Shown here: piece after piece, positions 19,901 through 28,288 of the stretch
Layout of the letters: each line of letters opens with the position of its first letter
Position numbering within the stretch: position 1 is the first letter of the stretch
DNA from: Mesotaenium endlicherianum
Lineage: Eukaryota; Streptophyta; Zygnematophyceae; Zygnematales; Mesotaeniaceae
Assembly: GCA_009602735.1 (NCBI GenBank)
Contig: WELA01002181.1
Location: 67,220-95,507 of the forward strand
Length of the DNA: 28,288 bases
Direction of reading: 5' to 3'
Program-made: the position numbers and the translations under genes
The notes under the pieces: generated by a model
Told to the model about the DNA's origin: nothing
Seen by the model: the letters and a program-made list of their open reading frames with translations, nothing else
Database searches by the model: none

Positions 19901-19985
19901 GGTCAAACAACATGGCGGGCCACCATGGATGAGAACGAATATGGGCCCACACCACTTCCCCCATTTCAGGCTTCCAGTTTTCCAT
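16920..19985 (-). CDS. Intronless PWWP-domain chromatin protein with C-terminal RRM-like fold (plant PDP-like)
   Basis: A single uninterrupted frame of 1021 aa. The PWWP domain (about residues 9-67) has GEVVWAHIRSHPWWPAMLF and then FFGDNTFNWLRVSDLRPF, where aromatic residues normally form the methyl-lysine cage. A helical block rich in charged residues follows. Residues 255-293 are Lys-rich (a likely nuclear signal). A Trp-containing helical block (VWLKHLLGNVRRL ... SENVEEFAEQIKRL) lies near 408-445, then low-complexity Ala/Glu/Lys stretches. An RRM-like domain spans about 717-793 (VLFMRFPDSLALPSEGQL, FARYGPLLVEHMRVY, KTAQVAFRNPHDAAAAMRDV). The C-terminus is Pro/Gly/Ala-rich with Q7 and ends with helix FLKLLEQVQTLVTK. 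This order matches plant PDP proteins, which work with Polycomb/MSI proteins; that role is inferred. The ATG at 19985 gives MENWKPEMGE; the bases before it (ACTATCAG) look like an acceptor, so a 5' UTR intron or upstream exon is possible. Confidence 0.87.
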   Translation of the reverse strand: MENWKPEMGEVVWAHIRSHPWWPAMLFDPSKASRKARAKARPDHILIAFFGDNTFNWLRVSDLRPFSDCFIERASASSTQLFRTACAQALVQYDRLAEEFLTQSLRDSGHEELRELHASLVPTLSEYVQQLAKAPYQNILLGDVTEAASSRARLLAARSASAIAPPNVSLLDFLLNKPPAEGTGLEKEDAKTAEGDRSVRESSSSEDAVISDLLGKRKNRLEDHAFGEGLDELAEETGKGVDGTHSNSAQKSLGGKPRAQKRERGTPKKPSKEKPLKEKKAKEKPSHKKAKTSEALKESETAEKNTPSQAASEPDDLEAASPSPVTIDATLLTQGAVEKTGAGEETAGAGPSPAAEAIAEAGEVVKGESEEEGGAQGQEKLAGDAPVPAQAQGASETATAKKRKGKVWLKHLLGNVRRLARCPKSSWARKSENVEEFAEQIKRLREATYSWGHVAKKAKMEAQARAAEVKGVEEKEAKEELGDGHGPVKQEAAVVKEEKRNGTQGDEFETKPSVASALDAPAPASASASAPAPAAGAAALKKSRADKGAKRAKSDAPQAKEKQEKRKVKKKKAMAIATTLPPPVVVAAAAAENSASESEELSPVERPPGRAAEEPLSPSGRPSSPWAWSDEMPEKEKVYSRAERSKKEERAGAVAAAAAAPAAAAGPPVGGPPVSGTRMALEGRSSGGGRQFAQPATSAPPRGYHPEQEREGRGSQVLFMRFPDSLALPSEGQLKANFARYGPLLVEHMRVYRQSKTAQVAFRNPHDAAAAMRDVKANKTRPFGSAKVHFRLKELQAHDADRPQAGREAYQRQLEHAAKEREQFAGAPPRGTWQQQQQQQRPPGFGFGPAGPGQSLGGAVWRPPPAGAAAAPVQSQPMPPHYGPGLVVPPPLSRMGDAAAVAGPALGLPGAPAEQLLQPMPAGPSAGPASDVHGHSGFAPHLGAPAAGPLGAVPQPSLTPSPALPPGPLNLTGLGGLLASLSPAGTSAPAAAAAGGGGGADVGGDFLKLLEQVQTLVTKPT

Positions 19986-20842
19986 ACTGATAGTAAGCTG
20001 GCACAAGGTATCGACGTTGGTACTTTGCTTACAAGAGGGTCACGAAGACCATCCTGCTCAAGCCTCACACACGTCCTATCAGCTCCTCAAGGTCGCATCT
20101 CGAGCATTGTGTGCTTCATTGCGTTTAGCCTGGAAGTGCTCTCGCCAAGTTGCCCTCTCTTGCCCATGGTTGCCTGGAGCTGATATATCAGGCAATTGTA
20201 TATTCAGTTCTAAAAATGTACCAGGTCTACAACCGCAATATCTTGCCGGTTCCACGTGCTGCCACGAGGTTGAACAGGGTAATTGCGCAGGATTAGTAAC
20301 CGAAAACAGAACGCGGAAATACAATATAAAACGCCATGAAAAAATTGTACAGATCTGGTCTAAAAGTAAAGCTTGGACAATCTTGACGCGTTTACGCGCA
20401 ATTGTCCCAATTTGTCCCAGTTCATCCAATATTGCTCGGGTCAGCGCGGGTACCAACTCCATGGTATTAACCGGGGCAGAACTGGGGTGTCGAAAGTGCC
20501 TGGCAAGTGATGCGTGCGGTGTCAACCTTCATGCCATCACGACCTTTTGCTGCAAGACACTCGAGTTCCATATTCTGCATGTTTGTGTTGTCTTATTGCT
20601 TGTGTCTTTGGCCGGTTGTCATCCTTCCTTCTTCGTAACACATATCTTATCAGTGTAGAGTACTTTAAATATTTTCAATTTTCCGTGTCTTACCCTGAAA
20701 CTCCAGACGAGCGTTATCGCTAGCAGATAATACGTCCAGTCAAACGTCTATTGCCATCTATATAGTCTGACATTACTCTGTGTGCTTGTCTTGATAACGG
20801 CACTTTGACGTCTAGCACCAACGGTTCTGGAAGGTCATAGCC
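19986..20842. promoter_or_regulatory. Shared divergent promoter region PWWP gene / SNF7
   Basis: An 857-base gap between start codons. It holds a G-box CACGTG (20253-20258), a perfect CTGATATATCAG palindrome (20180-20191) and a TATATAG box for SNF7. A minus-strand frame with an ATG at 20462 and stop at 20079 (127 aa, starting MELVPALTRAILDELGQIG) is open, but I do not recognise it. It may be a chance frame or an upstream exon of the PWWP transcript. Confidence 0.55.
20759..20764 (+). promoter_or_regulatory. TATA box of SNF7
   Basis: TATATA (then G) lies 84 bases upstream of the SNF7 start codon, which would leave a leader of about 50 bases. Confidence 0.45.
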
Positions 20843-23778
20843 ATGTTCGGAAGGTTGTTCGGAAAACCGAAAGATGAGATTAGCACGAGGGAGCAGCTTG
20901 ACAAAATAGTTGAGGTATGAAGTTATATAGACACGCGCGCTTATTCTGTAGAGTTAAGATGTGATTCTCCTAGTGATTATTAACTTGTAGCCATATTATG
21001 CCGGCATGTGTATAGTATGTGAACCGGTGAAGGCAATCGAGCAGGCACGAGTGGCATTTGGAGATTGATACACCTATCCAGATCCGACTTTTCAAGTTAT
21101 TTTATTTCTCCCTTTTTCTGTGTGGGTATAGACTCGGGAGATGCTGGAGAAAAAGGAGAATGTTCTGCAGAAGAAAATTGCTCAGGAAGTAGAAAAAGCA
21201 CGAGAATTTTCTCGCCTAAAAAATAAGAGAGGTGCGTGCCTTGTAATTCAATCCCTTCTTTCAACCCATGCTTAATCTATGAGCGTTATTGTTTGAACGG
21301 TGATACTAAGGAGAACGCGTTACAGAAAGTATCAGTCACTGCACTAGTGTCTTTCTTTGAATATGCAGACTGCATACTTTGGGGACGACAAAATGTGAGT
21401 GGGTCAGTTTGCGTTCACCCATGTAATTTATAAGGTCATGGCCATGTACGACATTCATTGGATATCTGGGCATGGCTGTTGCAGCTGCGATACAATGCTT
21501 GAAGAAAAAGAAACTGTACGAGAGCCAAGTAGAAGCGCTGGTAAACTATCAGTTCAGGCTTCATGACCAGGTGGGCCCAATGAAACGAGATTCCACTCCT
21601 ATCTCCAGTTTTATCCTGGTGTTAAGTTAGTGTATACTTTTAGCCCGGCTTGCAAAGGACCGTGGATATCCTACGCCTTTGCAGTGATGTATAAGTCATT
21701 TGTTGATACTTTTCAGCACTTTGTGGTTTCCAAATATGTCTCTGGTCGTAGTTCTGGTTTTAGTCAACGTCTCCTGATCAAGTGCTGGGGTCCATTTGAT
21801 ATGAGGGTGGTTACCGGATACCTCAGCGGCACCTCCCCCAGTTGCACCAGCGTAAAATCACTTGGGAGACCACCCCGTTTGCTCCTCCAACAACTCACAT
21901 GGCCTTGTTCTGCTGCGCCGGGTGTACAGGAGGTGATGCTAGAGAGCGCAAATGCGACTGTAGAGGTGGTTGGAGTCATGAGAGACTCGTCGCAAGTCCT
22001 CAAGGGTGTACAGAAGAGAATGTAAGCCTGTCGGCCCGCGCTGCACCTGCATTTAAATAGCTCAAGCACGCCGGATGCCGTGCCAGTGACTCTTAGAGGG
22101 CCTCTCTCGTTCGGAACCGAGTTTGTGATAATGACTAGTTGCAATGTGATTGCGATGTGGGTTTTTGCATGCAACACTGGGAGGAGAGATTAAATGCATA
22201 ACATGGAGGCTGATTTGGTTTCATGGTGCTTGTGTTGAGAGGCGCAGGAATATTGACGATGTGGATAAGACAATGGACGACATCAATGAGCAGACAGAGA
22301 ACATGAAGCAAATACAGGATGCTCTGTCGCAACCGGTCGGGGCAGCTGCTGACTTTGACGAGGTACGTCATCACGTCCTTCCCTTGCTCCTACAGCCTCC
22401 TATACGAATCTATCGGTCTTCTCCGAGACACCCTTTGTGTATCTGGCCAGATCAAAACCACAATGCCTGCTTTTTGGTACTCCTTCAGCATAAGCTCTGA
22501 AAGCCTAAGAAGGCTCAGCAGATATCCTGGGGATAAAGATGAGTTCTGAGATTGTTTTTTGATGGATATACACAGTTGTTGCGTATCATTAGTACCCTTG
22601 TGAATGGGTGGCAGTCGGCGTCATGCATGCATAGCCCTACTTTGTCCATCCTCTTAACCCTTTTCCTTAGGCTTGTGTGAAAAAGAACAAGAAGTGGGGT
22701 CAAAAGGGCATTACTCAAGACTGGATATCAAATACTGGGAGTTTTCTGGTTGCAATGCGCTTCTGTAGACTCAGTGGTCCATGTGTGCACGGGAATGAGG
22801 AAGATTTGTATCGAGCAAGTATGATCCAGGATCATGCTCGTTGTGGGGTGCTCATTGGAGAGGTCGGCATGGCTTTGGGACGGGGCCTTGGCTTTGACGC
22901 TTTGAGCTTCATCCTGCTCATGATCTGAAGCTGTGGGTCGCCATTGCGGTTCCGTCGGGGTTGTGGCCGGGTTAAGCACCAACTCAATACCTGGCTTACC
23001 GTGGAACACTTTTGCAAGTGCAACGGGAGGTGTTTATAAGATATGATGGAGTCTGAGCTCTACAGCCTCTGTGCGAGGATTCTGTCTGGCCATGTGCTAG
23101 GGCTGCATCTTTCAAACTTCAAACTTCCACCTTCAAACTTCGATTAAACTGGTTACGACTTGAAATATCTGCTCAAGAATACTAGCCAGTGGCCACTAGT
23201 GACTACATGCAAGCTTCTGTGTTTGCTTGTATTATCGCTCTGAGTCACGTGGTAACAGCAACACGAGTAGGAAAGTCTGACCCGTCAGAAAGGGCTTGAC
23301 GAGGCGTCAGCTGTTGCTGCTTCGGTGGTGCACTAGTACTCGTGTTGCACTGTAGGGCCCCACTCGGTGCAGTGGTGACCTGCTGCTCTTTTCGTGGCCT
23401 GATGAGACCTTGTGCTGCACTGGACAGCTCTCGCTCCTGCAGGCACTCTGCGCCCCCCTTGCAGCAGCCCTTTGAGCATATTTTTGTGATGGCGTGTCAT
23501 ATGTGTAGCATGCCATGTCATGTGCCTGCTGACTGAACGTTCACTCTTCTTCCGATGCTTTGCAGGATGAGCTATTGGCAGAGCTGGAGGACCTGGAGGG
23601 GCTGGAGCTGGACGAGCAGCTACTACAGCCAGCAGCTGCCGAGCCGCAGCACGAGAGGCTTCCCTCTGTCCCCACCACTGCTGTTCCCTCCTCGGCTGGC
23701 CCAGCCAGAGCCAAAGTGCCTCAGAGGGCTGACCCTGACGACGAGCTCGAAGCTCTGAAGGCCGAGATGGCTCTGTAA
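20843..23778 (+). CDS. SNF7: ESCRT-III core subunit SNF7 / VPS32 / CHMP4
   Basis: SNF7 polymerises into spiral filaments that drive membrane scission in multivesicular-body formation, cytokinesis and membrane repair. Six exons join in frame: 20843-20914, 21132-21231, 21485-21570, 21930-22021, 22248-22362, 23566-23778 (225 aa, normal for the family). The N-terminus MFGRLFGKPKDEIS is the amphipathic membrane anchor. The basic helix 1 hairpin has TREMLEKKENVLQKKIAQEV and NKRAAIQCLKKKKLYESQVE. Then come VMLESANATVEVVGVMRDSS, NIDDVDKTMDDINEQTENMK, ALSQPVG and the acidic DELLAELEDLEGLELDEQLL. The final acidic DPDDELEALKAEMAL corresponds to the C-terminal helix that binds Bro1/ALIX-type partners. 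An 18-base intron-free link DFDE|DELL crosses the last splice. The divergent partner is the PWWP gene. The last intron (1203 bases) holds no recognisable exon. Confidence 0.97.
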
Positions 23779-25262
23779 ATATGATAGTGGGGCTTGTATG
23801 TAGAGTGAGAGAAGAAGGTTTTAGGTGAAAATGCTGTCAAGTTTGCCTTTCCCAGTGGGGATTGTTTGAGGCTCATGTAGGTAGCTTCATATGGTATATG
23901 ACAGGCTTCTTCAGGTTTCGTAGAAATGATTCAAGCCGATGTGTTTATACATCAATTCCGAGTTGCTGATGACTATGTGTTCATCAACTAACTTCTTGTG
24001 ACAAGGCACTGTTGTAGACCCAGTTCGGGCTCGTTCACTAATATGAAGAGAGCATGGTAAAATCTCAAGTGGGGGTTTGTGACTTCGGGTCTGGGCTCGT
24101 CAATCCTGTCCTGACTTGAGGATGTATTCTGAAATATTCCAGAGCCAATCTGCTCTGCCTGCACTGTGTTTCGCCTTGAGATAATTTTTGAAAGGACGGG
24201 CTTTCTTACAAACAGCATGTGGGTGGTAATAAGCAGTCCTATTCCAGGACGTGGTGTAAATCAAGTGCACCAAGATGCACTGATTGCGTTCGTGAGTAGA
24301 TGCGCAGCTGGCTACAAACATGTCACGTGCATTTTTTCAGGTAGGAATAGACGTGCGCAGTACCTACTCGGGAAAAATAGCAAGATGCTCATGCCACAAA
24401 TGAGCAAAAAATGAGTAACGCTAGAGCACATCCATGCGACAACCGAGGTGAAGTGATGGATATAAGAGTTCGCTATAACCAAAAATGTAGACGGTGTTAC
24501 ATTGGCTGACGGCTTTGTACAATGTTCTCTTCGTATCCAACGTACACGTATTACAGTATCGGTGGTGAAAAAGCTAGGCCTAACTTTCAAATAGCACCGC
24601 TTTACACAAATGTCAGATAATCAATTCCTGCTTCACAAAACTAGCCTACTGCCAGGTTGCCCTGCATTGTATGATACATTTTTGTCGCCTGTTGCAGTTC
24701 ATGAGCTTGGAAGTCCACTAAGAATGTTCCTGAGGTTCAGAACAAGAGCTGCCCTCCTTGCATTGCGCCTCACTCGATGGAAGCCCATACGTTTGTCAAA
24801 CTGGCTGCATTTCACATGAAGCAGCATAATTGGTCAGGAGGAAGCAGAGGGATTTCAAAGAGCTGCCCCGCAACAGGACTGGCCATGCAAAGAGCAGCCC
24901 AGGTCCAACAAACAAAGCCAGTTGCACAGGCCACCAGCAAGAAGAGCACCCTGCGCAATGCACGCGCCTCATCGCGCCAGCGCAATTCGTCAACAACATC
25001 TATCGTGCAGACCAGATGCACCCAAAACAGGCAGCACGCCACACACCACCTGGTCAACCACGCAGTCTGCTCCCCCGTCCATGCAAGCCAGCGAATGACA
25101 TGAAGAAGCAAAAGGTTAGGTGGTAGAATGGAAGAGATGGTCCCGGCCGTACCATGATGGAGCAGAACCCAAACCTTGGGTGCACTTGGCCATTAGCCGC
25201 CTGTCTGTAGGTGGGCATGCTACTCCCGGTGCCATTGACAAAAGCGGCACGCAGTACTGTCT
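23779..25262. other. Convergent spacer between SNF7 and XPD
   Basis: About 1.5 kb holding both 3' UTRs. I see no conserved coding frame on either strand. A minus-strand TGTAA (plus TTACA at 24602-24606) is a possible XPD poly(A) signal but sits about 660 bases from the stop. The SNF7 stop codon itself overlaps a TGTAA (23774-23778). Confidence 0.55.
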
Positions 25263-28167
25263 CTACTGGCTGAGCGCGTGCACATCAGCCTCCGACATGA
25301 GGGTGCCGTTCTTCGTGCTCAGCTTGTCGTACGGCTGCGCCATCCGCCTCAGGAACTGCGGCAGCGGCAGCTCAACGGGTCAAATTCATCACGTCAGAAC
25401 GAGCTCACTATTGAAAAAAGGCAATCACCCATCAAAGTCCGCAAGCTGACACCCAGTGGCATGAGTAGAGGCAGCTGCAACCCTAGATCAGCCTGCCCAC
25501 CCCAACGCAAGCAAGAAGGGGGCGGGCTGCTAGTGCCCCCTCGCCCTCTTGTCCCTCCCCATCTGATGCCCTTGAGCACAATTGGGGTCATATGATGCCA
25601 CGTGTCAGCAAGTGAAGAGTGGCACGGGTGTGCAAGGGCGTCAGTCATCCCATCGCCAAGCACAGCTCGGTATCTTCTGGTGCGAGTGCGTGGGCGGGGC
25701 GCTTGACGCGGGCAGAGCGGGAGGGAAGTCTCGCACCTCGCGAGCAATGTGCAGCGCCATGTCAGTGCTGAGGTTGAGGTGCGCGTCCTTGAGGAACGAC
25801 AGGATCCACCCCGGCAGCTTCGACCGCTTGTCGTGCCGGTTGTACCTGCTCAATCTCACCCTCGCATCACGCACGCCCGCACGCCCGCACGCGCGCACCC
25901 TCAGATGACAGAGGTGGCAACGGCGAATCCAAAAGAACAAGCCGGAGTTGAACCAACACAGCGCGCAATTGCCGCCGGAGAGGCGGGGAAGGTGATGCAT
26001 GCACACACACTCTATCATCACCCAGGACACGTGGTGGCCGTGAAGAGTGCATGTGGCAGCAGACGTGGATACCATGTCAAGGTCGCCTCCGGAGTTCATT
26101 CAAGCGGGACTCAAGCGGCACACTTGCAGAGGACAGCAGCAGAGGAGTGCAGGGCTGCCCTCGCAGCGATGGTGGCCCGCCTGGCTTAAAAATGCACGCA
26201 GAAGGGAAGAGTGCTGGCTTCCCGGCTGCACGACCACATGGAGCTCCTCGCAGCCGCTGTCACCAGCTGGCGACAGCCGCTGTGCTGGAAGTCCCCACCA
26301 GCAGCACATGCTCTCCTTCCACACAGGCTCAGGCTCCACTTAACCATCGCCTCTCCTGGGCCTCATCCCGCTGCTGCTGCTGCCGCCGCAACAGCTACTG
26401 CTGCTGCTGTTCCTTGTGCTGGTCTGATATGCCACGATTGGGACTCAACGTTGCTCCTCTAAGATTGACAGGCGGTGAAGAGGGAGAAAAGCATTCAGGG
26501 AGGAAGGAGCAGGGGGGAGTGCGGGGCAGAGGAGTGGGGCGAGGCGTGGGCATGGCAGAGCGCGCACCTCTTGTCGGCGAAGATCATCATGCCGTAGTCG
26601 GACTTGGAGCGGATGACGCGCCCCACACACTGCGCCGCCTGCCTCTGCTCTCCTCCCACCCATCTCCCCCAAAACACACATACACGCGTGCATCCACGTG
26701 GATGATGGAGCACAGGGAAAGTGTGTGAGTTGTGTGGGTATGAAAGAGTGGGAGGGAGAGAAGAGGACAGGGACGAGGTTGCGACAAGCACCACGCCCGT
26801 GTGCAAGTTTCGCTCCCCAGGGTCAATGTAGAGGGAAGGGAGAACATGCCGCCTTGATTCTGACATCATAGCGATTGTCCCGGCCATGACTACCTCTTTG
26901 ATAAGGGGAGGCAATCTGTGAGCACACATGCACCACTGGGAGAAGGAAAGGCAGGAGCGGCAGCAGCGGCAGCGGCAGCAGTTTCGGGGGCAAAAGGAGG
27001 AAGTCGATTGTAGGAGGGAGGAGGGAGGAAGGAGGAGGGAGGGGAGGAGACAGACCACGGCGTCAAAGGTGAGGAAGTCGCCCTCCTTGATCTGGAAGGT
27101 GTCGCGCAAATACTCCAGGCGCGCCCTCAGGATCCTGCTGAGGGTGTACTGGAAGGGCACGCCGTACATGATCACCAGCCGCCCATAGTGCCGGTCAAAG
27201 TCGATGCCCTCCGCCACCTTCCCCCTGCGACAGCCCCAGCTGCCATGGCCCATGAGGCGCCTTCTCTCCCCCAGCAGCTCGTGCCTTGCGCGCGGCGGCG
27301 CTTCACGCCAGCCAGGCACGCGTCTGGCAACTTGCAAGGGAGGCGCACCGTAGCAACATGCAGGACATAAGGGGGAGGGAAGAGGCTGGCCAGGGGGATG
27401 GGGGGGGGAGCGGGTGGGCAGAGAGGGGCGGGGAGAGCCAGAACGAGGTGGAGGAGGAGTGCTCAGGAGCCAGGGGGGGGCGGGGCGGGGCGGGCCGCCA
27501 CCTTGCAACGGAGAGGAAGACGGCGCCGCGGCCGCAGTCGCAGGCGCGGCGGTAGTTGTCGAGCGCCAGCGTGGTCTCCACCACGTCTTGCGTCTCGATG
27601 AACAGCAGCTTGTGCCGCATCACGTCCTGCCGCCCCCCTCAGGTGCCCCCGCCCCATCCCCCTCCCCCCCGCGCATGCTCCCCACGGCCCCGATCAGCCC
27701 TAGTTGACCCAGCACACGCAGCAACTGCAGCAACCGCAGCAGCCGTAGCAGCAGCAGAAGAAAAGAACGAGAAACAGGCAGGTTCCCTCAGTCGGTCTGT
27801 CGTTCGAGAGCATTTTCCCCTACCTCATCCTGTCTTTCTTCCGCATGAAGGGAGAAGAGAGGCCGTGGTGTTTGCAACTGGGTTAATCTGCTGCAGAGCA
27901 GCAATCTCTTCCCCGTCCCCCTCCCCCCCTCTCTGCGTGCCACCCAGCACATTCAGATACGCATGAGACACGCGTCCGAGACACCTGGCAGGGAAGGCAA
28001 GGTATGCGCATGTGCATGTGCACGTGCACGTGCGCGTGAGACTGTGAATTGCCTTGCCCCCTCACTCTCCCATCCGTCAGCTCTCACAAGCGACGGTGCA
28101 ACCAGGCCTCTCTGGGGCACGCCCTGACCTTGTAGTAAGACAGTGAGGTCATCCATTTACTGCTCTT
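25263..28167 (-). CDS. XPD: TFIIH DNA helicase XPD (ERCC2/RAD3/UVH6), C-terminal exons, 5' part outside the window
   Basis: 5'-3' helicase of TFIIH, acting in nucleotide excision repair and transcription. Exons in gene order: 28167-28129 (tentative), 27626-27502, 27224-27059, 26644 or 26647-26568, 25845-25737, 25355-25263 (about 202 aa). Seen: [40 protein letters not shown], motif [46 protein letters not shown], motif [66 protein letters not shown], and a divergent tail [20 protein letters not shown] before TAG. The match to plant UVH6 is close. The tentative exon ([13 protein letters not shown]) keeps phase and puts a Trp near the conserved ATW...ILKEIM position, but is one residue longer. 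The walker A and Fe-S regions are off the right edge. Confidence 0.95.
27473..27494 (+). repeat. G-quadruplex motif in XPD intron, template strand
   Basis: The plus strand has G8-C-G4-C-G4-C-G3, four or more G runs with one-base loops. It lies 7 bases inside the XPD intron from the donor of the exon ending at 27502. Because XPD is on the minus strand, the G-rich strand is the template. Confidence 0.85.
28002..28038. repeat. 37-base alternating purine-pyrimidine tract in XPD intron
   Basis: Bases 28002-28038 strictly alternate purine and pyrimidine, built from GCATGT, GCACGT and GCGC units. It is a weaker second Z-DNA candidate, also able to form small hairpins through its repeated GTGCAC palindromes. 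Confidence 0.8.
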
Positions 28168-28288
28168 CTGCACGCGCCCCTTAAGAGACATGAGCAGGGA
28201 GAGCATGGCGCCTTCTGGGTTCATGGGGAAAAGTAAACCACTGGCCAACAGCTTAAGGGGGGCGGAGGTGGGGGTTTTGAAGGGGGTG

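Noticed and set aside
26495..27508. 337-codon minus-strand frame as one XPD exon
   Set aside because: Conserved XPD blocks inside it are separated by unrelated sequence with clear GT-AG borders; the frame is open through introns by chance.
1..28288. Search for transposons, CRISPR arrays, tRNA/rRNA genes, viral genes or a linked multi-gene system
   Set aside because: I saw no terminal repeats with a transposase or reverse transcriptase, no regularly spaced repeats, no RNA gene and no functional clustering; the genes are ordinary nuclear genes of the green lineage.

Overview
The window is nuclear DNA from a eukaryote of the green lineage. Seven protein genes can be supported, and six of them are split by GT-AG introns whose acceptors mostly end in GCAG. 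The best identity clues are plant-type: an ELIP light-stress protein with a plastid transit peptide, an XPD helicase whose C-terminal exons read like plant UVH6, a PWWP protein with the layout of plant PDP proteins, and an alpha-glucan phosphorylase. The GCAG acceptors, dinucleotide and homopolymer microsatellites in introns, and mixed GC content suggest a green alga. The species cannot be fixed from this window. N runs at 13763, 15063 and 15289-15331 show a draft assembly.

Layout: the last five exons of an alpha-glucan phosphorylase (579-3236, +); a 2 kb AT-rich spacer holding the ELIP promoter; ELIP (5304-7051, +); tubulin-folding cofactor A (8120-8852, -); a 531 bp divergent promoter; eIF3h (9384-16115, +, 12 exons, introns full of simple repeats); a convergent spacer; an intronless PWWP/RRM-like protein (16920-19985, -); an 857 bp divergent promoter; the ESCRT-III subunit SNF7/CHMP4 (20843-23778, +, 6 exons); a convergent spacer; and the C-terminal exons of XPD (25263-28167, -), running off the right edge.

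The genes do not form a pathway. They are housekeeping or stress functions (starch turnover, photoprotection, tubulin folding, translation initiation, chromatin, membrane remodelling, transcription/repair) packed in alternating orientations. Exon joins were worked out by hand from reading phase, splice sites and family conservation. Every join keeps frame, and the complete genes give proteins of expected family length. I found no mobile element, CRISPR array, RNA gene or new multi-gene system. The more interesting points are an unusual phosphorylase active-site segment, recurrent GAGCAG tandem splice acceptors (one beside XPD helicase motif VI), strong non-B-DNA tracts in introns, the ELIP promoter architecture, and the intronless PWWP gene.
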